From assembly GCF_964340395.1 (NCBI RefSeq), contig NC_135561.1, positions 8,575,732 to 8,639,731 of the forward strand: a stretch of DNA of 64,000 nt, written 5' to 3'. A program made the translations under genes and the position numbers. Positions 33,840 to 47,323 of this stretch are shown in pieces. How positions within the stretch are numbered: position 1 is the stretch's first letter; every line of letters starts with the position of its first letter. Source of the DNA: Glandiceps talaboti (lineage: Eukaryota > Hemichordata > Enteropneusta > Spengelidae). The notes beneath the pieces are model-generated. The model was given only the letters and a program-made list of their open reading frames with translations. It searched no databases and had not been told where the DNA came from.

Positions 33840-36800
33840 GATTTTTTTCCTTCTAACCTGTATATACCAATACTTAACCATTGAACGACATAGCCATATT
33901 TCCCGTTATTGTTGGCATGACTATTTTTGCAATGTGAAAATATATATTCTCAAACAATATTGTAATATTTTCTATAGATGAGTCTGAACCCTTAATTTTA
34001 CACCCCACCCCACCCCACCCCCACCCCCATCTGAGTCCCTCCTTCCACCCGTTCCATAATTGCATCATAAAATGTCAGCGGATTGAAAGAAATAACTAAC
34101 AGACTTTGTCTTTGGAACCTAAATTTAATATTACTTTCTAATTTCCGAACTTCCGAGAACCTTCTTCAGACAAGACTCCTCAGTTCGTTGCATCTAATCT
34201 GTTTTTCAGGATTGCTAATTTTTTACCGAGTGGTTAATTAGACATCTTTTCCACCACTATAGGTAGACAACCTACAACTTCTTGTTTCTTTTGAACCGTC
34301 AGCATATTTTAATAATTGAAGATATAAATGTCTCGGTAAGCTTTTTTTTTTATAAGTCGTTCATCATCCAAAATGTAAGAATTCCACATCATTTCTACCG
34401 ACATACACGTGCAATGGAAGCCAGTTAAGTTGAAACAGATCGCAGTGTCGCGATGAAATTCTGTATATTTTATCGTCTGCTTCAACAAAAATCTTACCAG
34501 CACTGCTACATTTTATCGTCTGGCTTTACACAAATATCAGTAACGATTTTGCTATATAATTTATCGCCTGGCTTTACTAAAGTCTTACTGACACTGCTAC
34601 ATTTTATCGTGCAGTATTATAAAACTCTCAATAACATTTACACTGTATTCAAAAATGTTACTGACATTGCTACATTTTATCGTCTGCTTTGCAAAAATCT
34701 CACTAACATTCATTTATCGTCTGGGACTTCAAAATCTAACTACAGTGCTATATTTTATCGTCTGTAGCAATGTAAAGTTGTGTTAAGTCAGACGATAAAA
34801 TGTAGCCATGTTCAGTGAATGTTAGTAAAAAAAATTGTTGGACCAGGCGGCGTTTTGTTTCAAATCAAGTGGCTTCCATTGTATCTCGCTGTATGACTCA
34901 CCATTTGTATTATCATACAGTTCGTCTTCACCGTTCGGACAGTTATCAATGCCATCACACGTCAAATCCTTGTGTATACATACAACGTTATCACCATTAC
35001 ATAGGAAGCAGCCATCTATAGTGAAATATATCGATTCAAACACGTTCAATTAAGTAAATACCCTACAGGTCCAAAGTTGTTAGCATCCGAGTTGAATTGA
35101 TTTACTAAATTGGCAAGTTGCCATGATAACGGGAACTGTCGTTCAGGCGGGAAGTGTCGTTCGTCTGCTCGTAAGAGTTTCAAGATAATTTTGTAATTAT
35201 AATTATAATTATAATAATAATTACTAATGAAACAGTAAACATTGTTTCTATTAATCCAGTTTTTAAAAACGTGACCGTAGATTTACAGAAATATTGTTCT
35301 CATCATTCTGGAGGGAATTTAGTAAATTGAGATATAGTATCAGAAGCACGCTGTAATGATTTACGACGTAAAGAGTTATGTCAGATGTGATGAGATACTG
35401 TCTTACGTTCAATCGCTTGTAACATTTCCTACACCTGAGCCACTCATTGGTATTCTCTGTAAAGTTGAAACATCTTGACGTAGTAGGTTAGAAGCACTCA
35501 TAATTCGTTTATCGTAAATACATAGTGTCGTTTTATAATTGTGTTTTATCTTTAATTTCTGACGGCATCAAAATTGAACACCCACCTGTCTCAGTGGAAC
35601 TATACGCTTCCACAATGATATCGAACTGTGGATCTTTCTCTAAGTATGACACGTCGATTGTTATGGTAACGTCGACCGAATTACCGGACGCATAATAAGG
35701 AGTCCCCCGCCGGAGATTTGGGTCTCCCTGCACTACAGCATCATCCAATGTATGACAGATTTGAAGACCACCAATGACTGGGTCGGATGCTTCAACTGAA
35801 ATACCACAGCCTGGATTGTTTTCCACGGGGACGTGAAATTCGCCGGAAAATCCACCTACTTTCAGTTTTCTGTCCTCCGGGGCTGATACTTTCAGGTTGA
35901 TGTGGCATGCTTCCTGAGACGTGACTCCTGTGAGATTGACTGCAACCAGTTCAATTGGTTCGTCGTTAGACAAATCCCGGCTGATAGTTAGATCAGGTGT
36001 GCACTGTGTCACGTCGACTGCAAAGAAATCGAATCTTTCAGTTAGGATAAATAATGAATTGAAAATACATCATAGTGACGTCATTTGCTGAATCAAGCTA
36101 AAAAAGCTACGCCTGAAGAGTTAGAAATACACATCGCAAAGAAAACCACGTTTGCTGTACGTCTTAGCTGTATTGTGAGAAATAGGACATTGCTACCTAA
36201 ATGGCTGTGTAAAGGTGATGGTGCATGACCTGTTTCTGCGACAGTAGTTGCATATATTTCTTAACTATTTCTATTCTGTCTCGTGATTGGCCCTCTTCTT
36301 TTTTTGTTGTTGCTTATCTCAAAGACTTGTTGCTGTCTTTAGTACTAGCTCAAGTCCACCGTCCAAACCACAAACTCCCCACGACAAATCTCTTGTCTTG
36401 GCTATCTGTCGCCTCGTGCATTAGTTTAGACTACTATTGTTGTGGTTGTCTGATCGAACACTGATACCACAGTTTGTAATATTGCAGTATAGTTTTTACT
36501 GTAACATGGTGACAAATTCAAAACCAAGCTTTCGCTCAAAATTTAAACTTGCCACAACACACTACCTAAAGATAATATTGACCACTAATTAACAGATTAT
36601 GTCTTTTTTAAAATTAATTATTGACTAATTTTTAGCGAATATATCTTTCTTTATTTGATGGACAAAAATCTAAGTTGCAGCTAGTGCAGGTTTAAGAGAA
36701 CTCTAGGTTGCCATTGTTGTAACTTTGCATAGATGTGTAGTCACACTGTATGGAAACAATTGCAGCCATTTAGATTTGTCAAGTGAGGGCGTGCTACATA

Positions 36801-39800
36801 GAGATAGAAATCAGCCCGGTGTCGCAATTGGGTTTCAATTGGGGGTCTCGATGAAAAGCTACCATGTAATTGTTTTGTGCATATTCATCTCACAATGTGC
36901 TGTTAGTTGGGATAGTTATAGCCCAATATTTTACTTCATTCAGATGAGCAAAATGCGAAGCATTATCAATAGAAGCGTAATGACAAAGCTATTTATGTTG
37001 TATGTTTATTTATTACCCTTTCAGCTTATCGCAGTTTTTAGAAAAAATCTCACATATAGCAACAATATGTAAAAAAAAAAAAAAAAAAAAGTATAATACA
37101 CACCAAGACAGAGGAGAGCTTACAAATGAAAAAAGAGTAATTTCCATTAAAATATAGAAAAATATTGTGTGACAAGAAAGAACAAACAGGTGCAAGGCGC
37201 CTCTAATTGTATTCAACCTACATCAAAATACGTTTTAAAAAATCATAAATAAAACTGTCACGAGTATTTTCTGGCTGAAAGAAGATTCCTGTGTAGGCTT
37301 TATAAATAACGAACAATGGGGAAAATAATGTTGATTCTGAACGCCATGTTGACTCATGTTTCATGGTCCGTAGAACCAATAACATACGTAGACGCGACAT
37401 AGGACGACCATGGTAAAATCCTACATTTTTCCCCCAAATGTGTACAACTTGGCTATAACAAATGTTATACTGTTTCCCTTGCACGTGTATTTTTGGTAGG
37501 AATTGAACGAATTCTGACCTATATAGAGAAAGCTAGCAATGGCTGCTACTGGATTTTAACAGCTAGCATAACAGTATACTCCTGGGAAAATTCAGATATT
37601 AACGTAATAATGGCAATGGAGTGAATGAAGAGATAAGAACCCATTTATGCATGCAATATACGGTTCAAAGACTTAGCATAGAAGACTTTTACTTCTTTGT
37701 AATGGTTGTCAACCCAAGAACAAGTCATTCGGGTAATAATCTGTCTACACTAATGTGAGTCAACGCCATGGTATTTAATATGACTATTACTTGAACAATA
37801 ATCCTGTCGGCAGGTGCCTGAATGACTTTGATCGAAAGGAATGTAAGTTCCATATCCAGGGTATGTGATAAATAACTGAAATTTGTCGATTAATTGTAAT
37901 GCTGGTCAGTGTTTGGATTCTGTTACATTCTCCGTTGCAATGTGTATTTGTAGATATACACACCGTGGTTATTAAGAATTCAGTTACAAGACTATGAGAA
38001 GCCAATAAATTTGTGATAGTTTCCTAAGATATTTACTAAATTGAAATTGAAAGCCTCGATTAATCCATATGATGTAGTGATAGGCTAAGTATTTGCTATT
38101 GGCTTGTAATAATTATCAAATGCTTAATACATAGTCTTACAAAGAGATCTGGTATAAATTTAGCAGTTTTTGAAATTTCCAATTCGATAGATTATACAAT
38201 ACTTCAGACATCATTACCAGTAGTAGCCTACATTGATGACACGCTATCTCAACTTTGATAGTGATCACATCAGAGAAATGTAAGTGCGCATGCGTAGATA
38301 TATTAGCGTAAGAGGATGAACGATAATGCAAGATGTGGATGACAATAAATCAAATAAATGGAACAAAAAGTATATATTTTGACAGCATTCGATGTATGGC
38401 CTTTAGACGAGATAAATTGAAAATTGATAATGATATCAACCATGCGCTTGGTTAGATATATCATCATGCCATGGCAGAACCCCATCACGCGTAGGTGAAA
38501 GTTTGACGTACGGAGTGGTCTGTCACGGCGCGGTGTATATGCACGAGTGCAGCCGTGCGAGTGAACGTAGTACATCAGAAAACGCGTGCACATACACCGA
38601 GTACCCAAATAAAATTTGATAAGTTTCACATAAAAAAAATGCCACCGTGTAATTCGTGTAATTTTAAGTCCGTGTACAGGGGACTGATCGCGCATTAAAA
38701 ATTAATTTACAGGAATGTAAAAATGTTTTTGGCAGAACACTGAAGTATAAATACCACTAGTATGCGCACGCACCGATGCAAGCGGGCTCATTCGTAATAG
38801 TATGTATATCACGTGAACGTGATGTGCTGTATTAATGTCTGAATTGTGTGTAGCATTCTAGTTATAGCTCTCAAGAGACAATATTTAAGCCAAGGTTTAT
38901 TCTGTCTAGTGTCTATATGTCGTTTTAGTCACGTGCAATGTTTATAAACGATTCACTCACATCTTTGCTGTTGAAAGTTGATGACGAAAAGTCCCTTGTA
39001 TCTAGGATAGCACAACGTATATTGACCTCATACCGTATATGTTAATAGGAATACATGTTTGTACATTCTAATGCATGTGAATTTAAAGTTTAAAGTGATA
39101 CATGCTGAGTTTATATCTTTTTGCTTAAAATACTTACAAAAACATCAATCTACTATTCTTTTACAGTGCTAGTGTCGTTGCACACTGTCTATGATGACAT
39201 TACAATATGTGTTCTGGCATTGTTAAAACTGTTGACTGTATAGTAGAAAGTTCCTGTACATATTTTGATACGACGTGTGATGAATTACGTCATCGAATCT
39301 TTTACAGGTTATATCCCATAATACCAGGTTTGAGTTCAGTCAATTGCACGTAATGGTTAAGTATGCACGAGTAAGTAGAATAACGTGAGTGCCTTTAAAA
39401 TGCAGAACAATTACACCCCAAACACATTATAAACTCAACTTGTCGTCTCCGTGTACAGCGAACAGACCGAGTTTGCCTTTCTTGCCATAACAATGTAGAA
39501 GATGAATATCATTTCTGTTTAATTTGTCCATTTTATCATGACGTCAGAATCAAATATTTACCTCGTTACTTTTATATTACACCTTCTCATTACAAATTTA
39601 GGTTTCTTTTACAAACTCAAAGTATTATTCTAATTAGAAATTTAGCAAAATATGCTCTTTTTTTCAAAACAAAAAAGGGACCAGTAAATTCAATCCAACA
39701 TAAAAAAAAAAAAATGAGTGCACATAACATTAAGATATTTAAGTACCAGTAAATATGTATTAAATGTATGTGAATTAATCTAGATAAAGATTTGGTATGT

Positions 39801-40891
39801 CCAAGAACGTGTTGATACATTTAAAACAAATTGATGAATTTGAGTACGAGTTATATGTTGAAATATAGTTCATTACATTTGTGTAGTGGTTAAATTGATA
39901 TATCAATATATGACAGCAGAGGTGAATGTACTTTAAGAAGGCCGGTGAGTAAATCAATCAACCGGTTGATGAATTCGAATGCAAATTAATGTATTTACAA
40001 CATGATATGTTAATTAGTTTACGTACGAGTTAATATTTTGAAATTGTACTTTTTTTGTAATTGAAATTAATAGATTTAATTAGATAATTAATACATTTAA
40101 AGGACCATACATACTGTACATACAAATATGGGATTAATGATAACGGTTTTTTACAACAAGTTCGTGACTTTTACATGTAATTTTCACACTAACCTTGTAC
40201 TATAATTTACAATTATACGTAGTATATGATGTATGATGTACGACGCATTGTAAATGGGGTCTGCAAGGAGAGTTCATGCATGCTCACACAAGCAGCTTTT
40301 TTTCTGAATATAACAAGGCTAGATAAATGATAATTATGGAATAATTTTCTCTCTTACGTGACCAATTATGTCAACACTGAACTTTTTAACGTGTCGACAT
40401 TACATTCCCTGGTATATCAACAACACTTGAAAATAAAATATAAAATATAAAAACGTGGCATTCAGCACCTTGGGATATATACTCCGCTATATCCAGTAGC
40501 TTTTAACGTTCAAATATTACAAATTCGGCGAGACTGGGTTGGAGAAGCAGATATAGGAAATATTAACCTTGACATTTTTCACGTGGATTGGACATGTATT
40601 AATCCATTGCGTGCTAACACAGAGATACAATATTGGTATATACATGACGCTAGGATTTATCACGCATGAGATATCATGAAAAAAAAAGCTGGTCGTACAA
40701 TATGTTATAGAATTAGTTACACGAGAAAGAATGGTGTCAATGACAACCGATCCTTTACAATTTTCAGTCTGCTTCAACTATCAATAAACAGGAATATTCA
40801 CATATTATTTTGGGCCGGAAGTTTACGACCTCATAATTTCTTTCATTTTATTTTCATTGTGATGCCTTTCAGCAGACAGACATATACTTAT

Positions 40892-40963
<72 letters not shown>

Positions 40964-41013
40964 CACACACACACACACACGCACGCACGCACGCATATAT
41001 ATATATATATATG

Positions 41014-41101
<88 letters not shown>

Positions 41102-42655
41102 CAGATAGATAGGTAGATAGGTAGGTAGGTAGGTAGGTAGGTAGGTAGGTAGGTAGGTAGGTAGGTAGGTAGGTAGGTAGGTAGGCAGGCAGATAGAGTT
41201 GTCTGTTTCAACAAATAGAAGAATTGTTACATTTAGATCCTTTAAGGATGCGAATTGCCAAAAGTTAGATCACACAAAGATAATTGCTGTTTAAATTCAT
41301 GAAGCTCGACGAGGAAATGCAGCAGAGTTTATAGTAAGGTTTTTGTCAAGCCACATGTTCCAGACTAACTGTCTTCTATTGTACGTTACATCGGCAATGT
41401 ATTTCCATATATCTGAATGATACAATATATAGGGCAGTTGTATCGTTCAGGTGCTATGGATTGAAACAGGTCTGTGGTTTTGAGTCTCATCATAGGATTC
41501 CCAAGGGACCTAGCAATCATTTTTTCAATTTCCAGCTATCTAGTGATCATGATATGCCATGTTTACATTACATTGCTCTTTCTCAACTTTTGATAATTTA
41601 TCAAATGTTTCCATTTTAGAAATTAAACTCGGTAGACATTGAGTCATATTGTGACGGTATTTTAGCCAACATTTATCCTTGACGTACGATATATTGCTTT
41701 TTCGCTTTGAAAAAATATGTTCAAATAATGATTCAGAAAAGTTGTTATTTCCCTGCCAAGCTGAAATAATATAGTGAAATAATTGCCATGTTGTTGTGAA
41801 TCCAATAACACGAACCATACAAGCTGCAATATTTTAAATGTTTGTCTATCATTTTCCCGCTATTACTCAATTTGTGACGTGGAAACAATTGGTCAGGATA
41901 AAAATTTTCGTGTCCTTTCTGGCTGTAACTCAAAACACAGCAAATATTGTAGGATTACATTTTACTATCTGATATGGTAGTGGTTATCCTCATTGAGGAT
42001 ATGACGTAATGATTCTATTACTAAATACTCAAATAGATTTCATCTCCAGTCCCGACACATTTAATTGGTTTGGACTTTCTTGAAGAAAGTAACAATAAAA
42101 AATGTTTAAGATGTTTACATTAAGATGGAGGATACTTTATTTGGATTTTTGGAATAATATTTTCAAGATTGGTGTGTATGTATGGTTGGCATTGACCATG
42201 GCCTGATTGGTGTTCTGTGTCTTTAAATTAATTTTGAACTAATTGAACGGAAAATTACGTTGTAATTGACGAGAAGGTTAATAGCCGTTCAGATCTTGAT
42301 GAGAAGTTATGTATGCGTCACTTTTGTTCAACCTACTAGCTGACTGGGTGTGGCCAAAGAAATTAGCATGATTTCTCTGTCATACCACTGCATGTGACAA
42401 GTCGGGCCACTTAGAAAAGTCAAAGTTTCCTGAAATGTACTGCAATGAATACTAAAAAGGGATTACTCGGACAAGGTAAATTTTCTCTGTGATACATGCT
42501 AAAATACAAAACAAAGCTTAAGATAATTTTTCTCCTTACATACGTGTGCGTGCGCTTAGTGAATATATTTCAGTAAAAAAAACATGCCTTGAATAATTGT
42601 ATACGTTACGGATTTTTTTCGTAACAGTTGAGAAAGAGTTTAATGTCACAGTCTC

Positions 42656-42753
<98 letters not shown>

Positions 42754-43994
42754 GTCAATAAATTTGAATCAAAATGTTTGCATGTCTGACCACTTTTACC
42801 TAGAATAGTTGCTTCCATTCAGATGAAAGCCTCACCTCATTTAACCCTTCAAAGACCAACGCCCTAATTTAGGGTGTAATCACCTCGGGGAGCAAAGTCC
42901 CCCCCCCCCCCCCTTAATGGGTTAACTGGATCGCATACGATAAATGCGCCAAAGATCGGTTTGTTGTTTGATCTATGTAACAAAGCTCTGTTGTGTGAAT
43001 ATAACTAAAACTCTACGTCAATAAAGAGTCATATGTAACGTATACCGTAGGGTAACATTATACATAGCACATTTTGCTCAATATAATTTATTCACAGTAT
43101 TACAGAATTGACCCTCAGCGCACCGACATTGGACTGTGAACTGGAGTTAATATTTCATAATTTTGCACACAGTACTATCATCGAATAGCAGGTCATGTAG
43201 TTTACCGAACAAGGAGGATTAAAACGTGTCCAGTAATAATGATTTGTGTGTTTTTCATCCCAGCAAAATTTAACAGATCAGGTTATAGTGGAATGTTATA
43301 ATTATTGTAGCTGAAAATCAAGTTGAAAGTTTACGAATCTATCATCAGAAAAACATATTTTAAGAGCGGAAAGGGGCGTAGTATAGAAATGATGATATAA
43401 TCATAAGGTCAGACGAGACACAATTGGAAAACAATTACACACCCCAGTTTGACAATAACGTGTTAGCAACCCCGGCAGCCAAAGGGCAGGGATACAGTCT
43501 TGCGTTCTTGGAAATCCACATCAAACATTACAATAAATGAACTTAAAAATCATCAAAGAGCGGATATGAATACAATTGTGCAAGGTTATTATAGGTTGAA
43601 TACATATACCGGTAGTTGAAACAGTTGTCACGGCATGCAATGATGAATAGAAACGACATATAATTATATTGAATGAGTTAGGGGGCTTTGAAAGGCTACA
43701 TACTACAATGACAAAATGTACAATTTCAATATTTTTTTTGGAGCTCGTATTCATATTTTATGTCTGTATTTGATGTTCAAAGCATGGTATATTACTGTGG
43801 CAATTCAGTTTTCTAATAATGCCACCAGAATGAAATATAACGTGGGAGATTTAGAACGTCAAAGGTATTTCTTTGGGAGAATATATCGTACCCATAATTT
43901 AGCTTCCGTCTACGCGTCTGGAGCAGATTCTATTGTCGAACTGTTGAAAGGATTTTTTTGTTCATAAAATTTGCTTCGAAATGTAATTTTTTTT

Positions 43995-44061
<67 letters not shown>

Positions 44062-45311
44062 ATATGGATTAATGTTAAAGATGCAAGTACGCGAATTCGA
44101 ACTTTTATATCGTTCATCCAATAAAAATGTTTGATGAGATTTTCATCAAATAAATGTAATAGCGTTAGAGATGATTTAAAAAAAATGTTGATAATACGTC
44201 AATGAATTCAGAAATATATAACATTTTTTTTAAATCATTTATTTTGGGATTGACATAAATTGTATGAATGAAAACAGGAGAGTGGAAACATTCCAGTTTC
44301 TAATCACGCCCTGAAATTTGTCATAAACTTGTCATGTAACCTAAATTAGTAAAAACGATAAAAGAATGTTAGTGTTAGATATCTGCATATTAAACGCCTT
44401 GTCAACAATACATGTATTTTGAACTATGTACTCTTTATTTTAATTTCACATATTTCACGTCAGCTTTGACACGATGAGAAAAGCTGTCAATTAATTGATA
44501 TTCGAGGCAATCGTTCCGCTATAATTAAGGTGAAATTGTTCATTAAAAAGCCGTTCAATTATACATGAGATGTTAAATAGCGCGATATTACTATAACACT
44601 TGAGGTTGCCCATATGCTTGCTACATACATTTATGCCAATGACTATTTTTTTTTTTTTTTTAAAACGCACTGGAAAACGCCCTTTTTCTCTTTAGGTCAC
44701 GTGACCGGGAAATTTAATGGGAGTTATAGTATACCGGGGATAATCAAACAGACGGAAAATGGCAAATATGTGATAATGTATTTGACAAAATTTATGTACA
44801 TTGTGTATTTCAATAACACGCCTTTTTTTTACTATTGAAAGAACGGAACTACAGAATGTACAGTACGCGATATTCAAAGTAAGGTCAGTAGTGTGTGTAG
44901 AACCGCACACAGCAGACCTCACAAAAACATCTGTGAACGTGCTGGAACAAAACACAACCTTCAATTTTACTCAATTTTAATACCCATTTGAATGAATCAG
45001 CCAGATTAATCGGCGGCTGCTAATTTAATCTATGCATATTATTTTCACACATCGATATCTTTGTCATAAATGTTACTGTACTCACAAAATTATTTATAGG
45101 GATGGAAACTAAAGCATTGAGAGCTAACAATCCTTTGGAAAATATTTAGATGATAAAATAAATTATTACACAAAATGTATTTGAAATGTGACCACCTACC
45201 TCTCTGGTATAGGTCCGTCCTAGCCACAACGACAGAGATAGCGCAGATAATTATTACAATGCACATGAAAAGTGTTGTCTTTGAGGTGTAACATGCTTTA
45301 CCCGCAGCCAT
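32430..45311 (-). CDS. CUB-like/LDLa type I transmembrane protein (gene 1)
   Basis: Exons on the minus strand: 45200-45311 (signal peptide), 35586-36017 (CUB-like), 34902-35015 (LDLa 1), 33305-33421 (LDLa 2) and 32430-32749 (membrane span and tail, with stop). All borders are AG/GT and every intron is phase 1, giving a 364-residue protein. The signal peptide reads [20 protein letters not shown] and runs on through a hydrophobic core to VVVA. The CUB-like exon has four cysteines and an NLT glycosylation site. LDLa 1 holds [13 protein letters not shown] and LDLa 2 [14 protein letters not shown], the calcium-binding signature. The span is about [20 protein letters not shown], followed by a Lys/Arg-rich then acidic tail ending KSYL. 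It is probably a cell-surface receptor or adhesion protein; no ligand can be named. The signal exon is 9.2 kb away and is linked only by phase and strand, so it is the weakest part. Confidence 0.75.
32896..33186. repeat. (CCAT)n and (TTCTA)n microsatellites
   Basis: CCAT units at 32896-32998, then TTCC-type and TTCCA/TTCTA pentamers at 33038-33186. It lies in the last intron of gene 1. Open frames through it ([18 protein letters not shown]) are repeat artefacts. Confidence 0.95.
33785..33838. repeat. (CA)n microsatellite
   Basis: A ~54-base CA run in the intron between the two LDLa exons of gene 1. Confidence 0.95.
34465..34806. repeat. Intronic minisatellite with an inverted end unit
   Basis: About seven diverged units of 40-75 bp, each starting with a version of attttatcgtctg and most containing cttactgacactgctac. 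The last forward unit (34751-34764) is followed after 24 bases by its inverse, cagacgataaaat (34789-34801). It lies ~96 bases from the LDLa 1 exon end at 34902. Confidence 0.85.
37250..37490. repeat. Dispersed repeat R3, copy 1
   Basis: Diverged match to 60722-60960. Shared are gtcacgagtattttc.ggctgaa at the start, and later a g.catag.acgacca.ggta block followed by an att(t)tc word. Similarity in between is weak. Confidence 0.4.
39474..39712 (+). mobile_element. LINE 3' fragment (Cys-tail end)
   Basis: The + strand encodes [20 protein letters not shown], then [13 protein letters not shown] and [13 protein letters not shown]. This is the C-terminal Cys/His tail of a LINE ORF2 and resembles CPYC...VEDEYHFLLVCPLY of the element at 6426-10713, but belongs to another subfamily. 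It ends in an A-rich stretch near 39700. The rest of the element is missing. Confidence 0.78.
40891..41194. repeat. Composite (GACA)(CA)(GCAC)(TA)(GATA)(GGTA) microsatellite
   Basis: Successive runs: GACA to about 40960, CA and GCAC to 40994, TA to 41012, GATA to about 41110, then GGTA to 41190. Confidence 0.95.
42657..42746. repeat. (TA)n microsatellite
   Basis: A ~90-base TA run. Confidence 0.95.
43998..44058. repeat. (GT)n microsatellite
   Basis: A ~60-base GT run. Confidence 0.95.
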
Positions 45312-47292
45312 GTCTTAAACAGCTCTCAATAAAACACCTGTTTTAAGTGACACTTCAACTTGTAGCCTTAAACTGTGATATGCTATGACACATAGCAGTG
45401 GTTTTCCTGTAGTGGCTAATAACACATGCTTGACTCGGCAATAGAAAATTCTATTCGCATCTCACCAGAGTGCTTCGGAAGTCCTACTTACACCAAGTCG
45501 TTCCACTATAATGTGACAAAAATCATAATTTAGACATGATTCTCATTAATTTGTGACAGGTATTTGTGCCCTTTAGGTGAACGTAAAACTGTAGTTAGGA
45601 TCACCTAGGTGAGAGTAAAATTGAAAGGGAGGTGATGTGATAAACTGGGGTTTAGTTGTGAGCAAATATCGGCGACCAACGATCATTCTTACAGACCTCT
45701 TGTTTGTATCTGCTTTCAATTTCAACAAATAATAAATAATCAGCACATCAAATAAATAAACAAAAAAAAAACCAACATAATAGAGCATAAATTATCCGTT
45801 ACACCCGGATTATTTTACTGTGTCCCATTGTTCATCACATATTCATTTCTTTAGTAGCTGTTCAGTCCGTTTGTTTGTTTGTTGTTTGTTTGTTTGTTTG
45901 TTTGCTTGTTTGCTTTTCGCTTTAAAAAATCCTAATTTTGAGCCGCCAATTAGGTGTCATTCTGTTAAAATTAAACAACACTTCATCAAACGGTGGCCGA
46001 TAAATGTGCGAAATGATTGTCAACGATCGCTGTACAACGTGACCCAAGTATTAGATCGTGCTCATTAAATTTAACACAAAAAATTTCAATTCATCACCGT
46101 TAAGGACAACGAAATATGTATAATTCTGAACTCCCCTGTGGCTATGACCCAACATCACACTGAACATTAATACATCGAGATCTATCATGACCGTCATGAC
46201 AGTATTACGAAATAATTTCATTTTTTGCAGATCGAAAATATCATAAGATAAAACAAAACCTAATATGTAAGTCTGGTGTATATTGACCATAAAAAGTGAC
46301 GTCATTATTTCATTTTAAAACGACTGTACCACATGAAGTTTATCACATCAATGCACGCCTAAGATTGTAATATCTGCGACACGCCTACGAGTTTCACAGT
46401 TATTATTCTTCCCCCGAGGGGATGAATTCATTAATGGAATATCAGTCCAGCGAGAGAATATGGCCCATGAAGTATGACGGGACAGCCTAATTACATACTC
46501 TTCAATAAACATACTGAAGGCAAACTCGATGACAGTCATTGTTTTGTTTTTTTACAATTTCAGTTTAACTTCTCTATCTTTTTTAAAGCGGAATTCCGTT
46601 CCTAGATCACGTGATCTGTCATAGAAATATTTCCATGGTAACTTTATTGTATGTGGCTTTCCGCTTTTTTTCTCTCTTACTTTTATAATGAAGATATTTG
46701 TCTGGTGAGCGAGAAAATGAGGATTATTTATTCATTAACGTATAGTTGTATTCATCTCTTGGGATCTGTTCTAAAACCTCGCACTGAGCGGTTGAGGTAA
46801 AAGGGTTACACTATTTGTACTGGAGGGAGTGACGCCAATTAACTCGCTATAAATCATCACAGTAGAGAAAAGGGAAATGATAATCAATAAAATATCTATT
46901 CTAACAGATCAACACGTTCGTATATTTAGGGTTTATTTTTTTTTACCAGCCTTCAGTTTTGATCAATATTTGCACAAGGTTAACAATATTTTTCTTTAAC
47001 GTGCTCAGCATAAGGCTTAAAAAATAGTTTGGTTCCGGTTACCTGAACCCACCTAGATTTTCACGCAGACCCTTTTACGTATTCGAGAAAAAAATATTAA
47101 AATCGCGAAAATTGTGAAGTCTCGCCAGAAATAGTGGATGTGGAAACTGACATAAACTTTGAAAGACAATGTAAAACTGTTCTTCCAATCTGTGTAATGG
47201 CTGTACATCTGATGGGAACAAACCAATAACACAGAGACTATATGGAAAACAACGGAAAACATCACTACCTGAAATAGACACTCACACGTGTA

Positions 47293-47323
<31 letters not shown>

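Larger units (their letters stand above)
36018..45199. other. Presumed first intron of gene 1
   Basis: Contains a 20-base A run (37071-37090), dispersed repeat R3 (37250-37490), a LINE tail (39474-39712), and microsatellites at 40891, 42657 and 43998. No convincing exon is seen. If the signal-peptide link is wrong this is intergenic. Confidence 0.5.

Noticed and set aside
36725-37072. Plus-strand frame with [16 protein letters not shown]
   Set aside because: A signal-like stretch on the wrong strand inside a gene 1 intron with no partner exons.
40888-41214. Open frame with TYLP and IYLS repeats
   Set aside because: Microsatellite translation.
41540-41818. 92-codon minus-strand frame
   Set aside because: No recognisable domain, no splice signals and no neighbours to support it.
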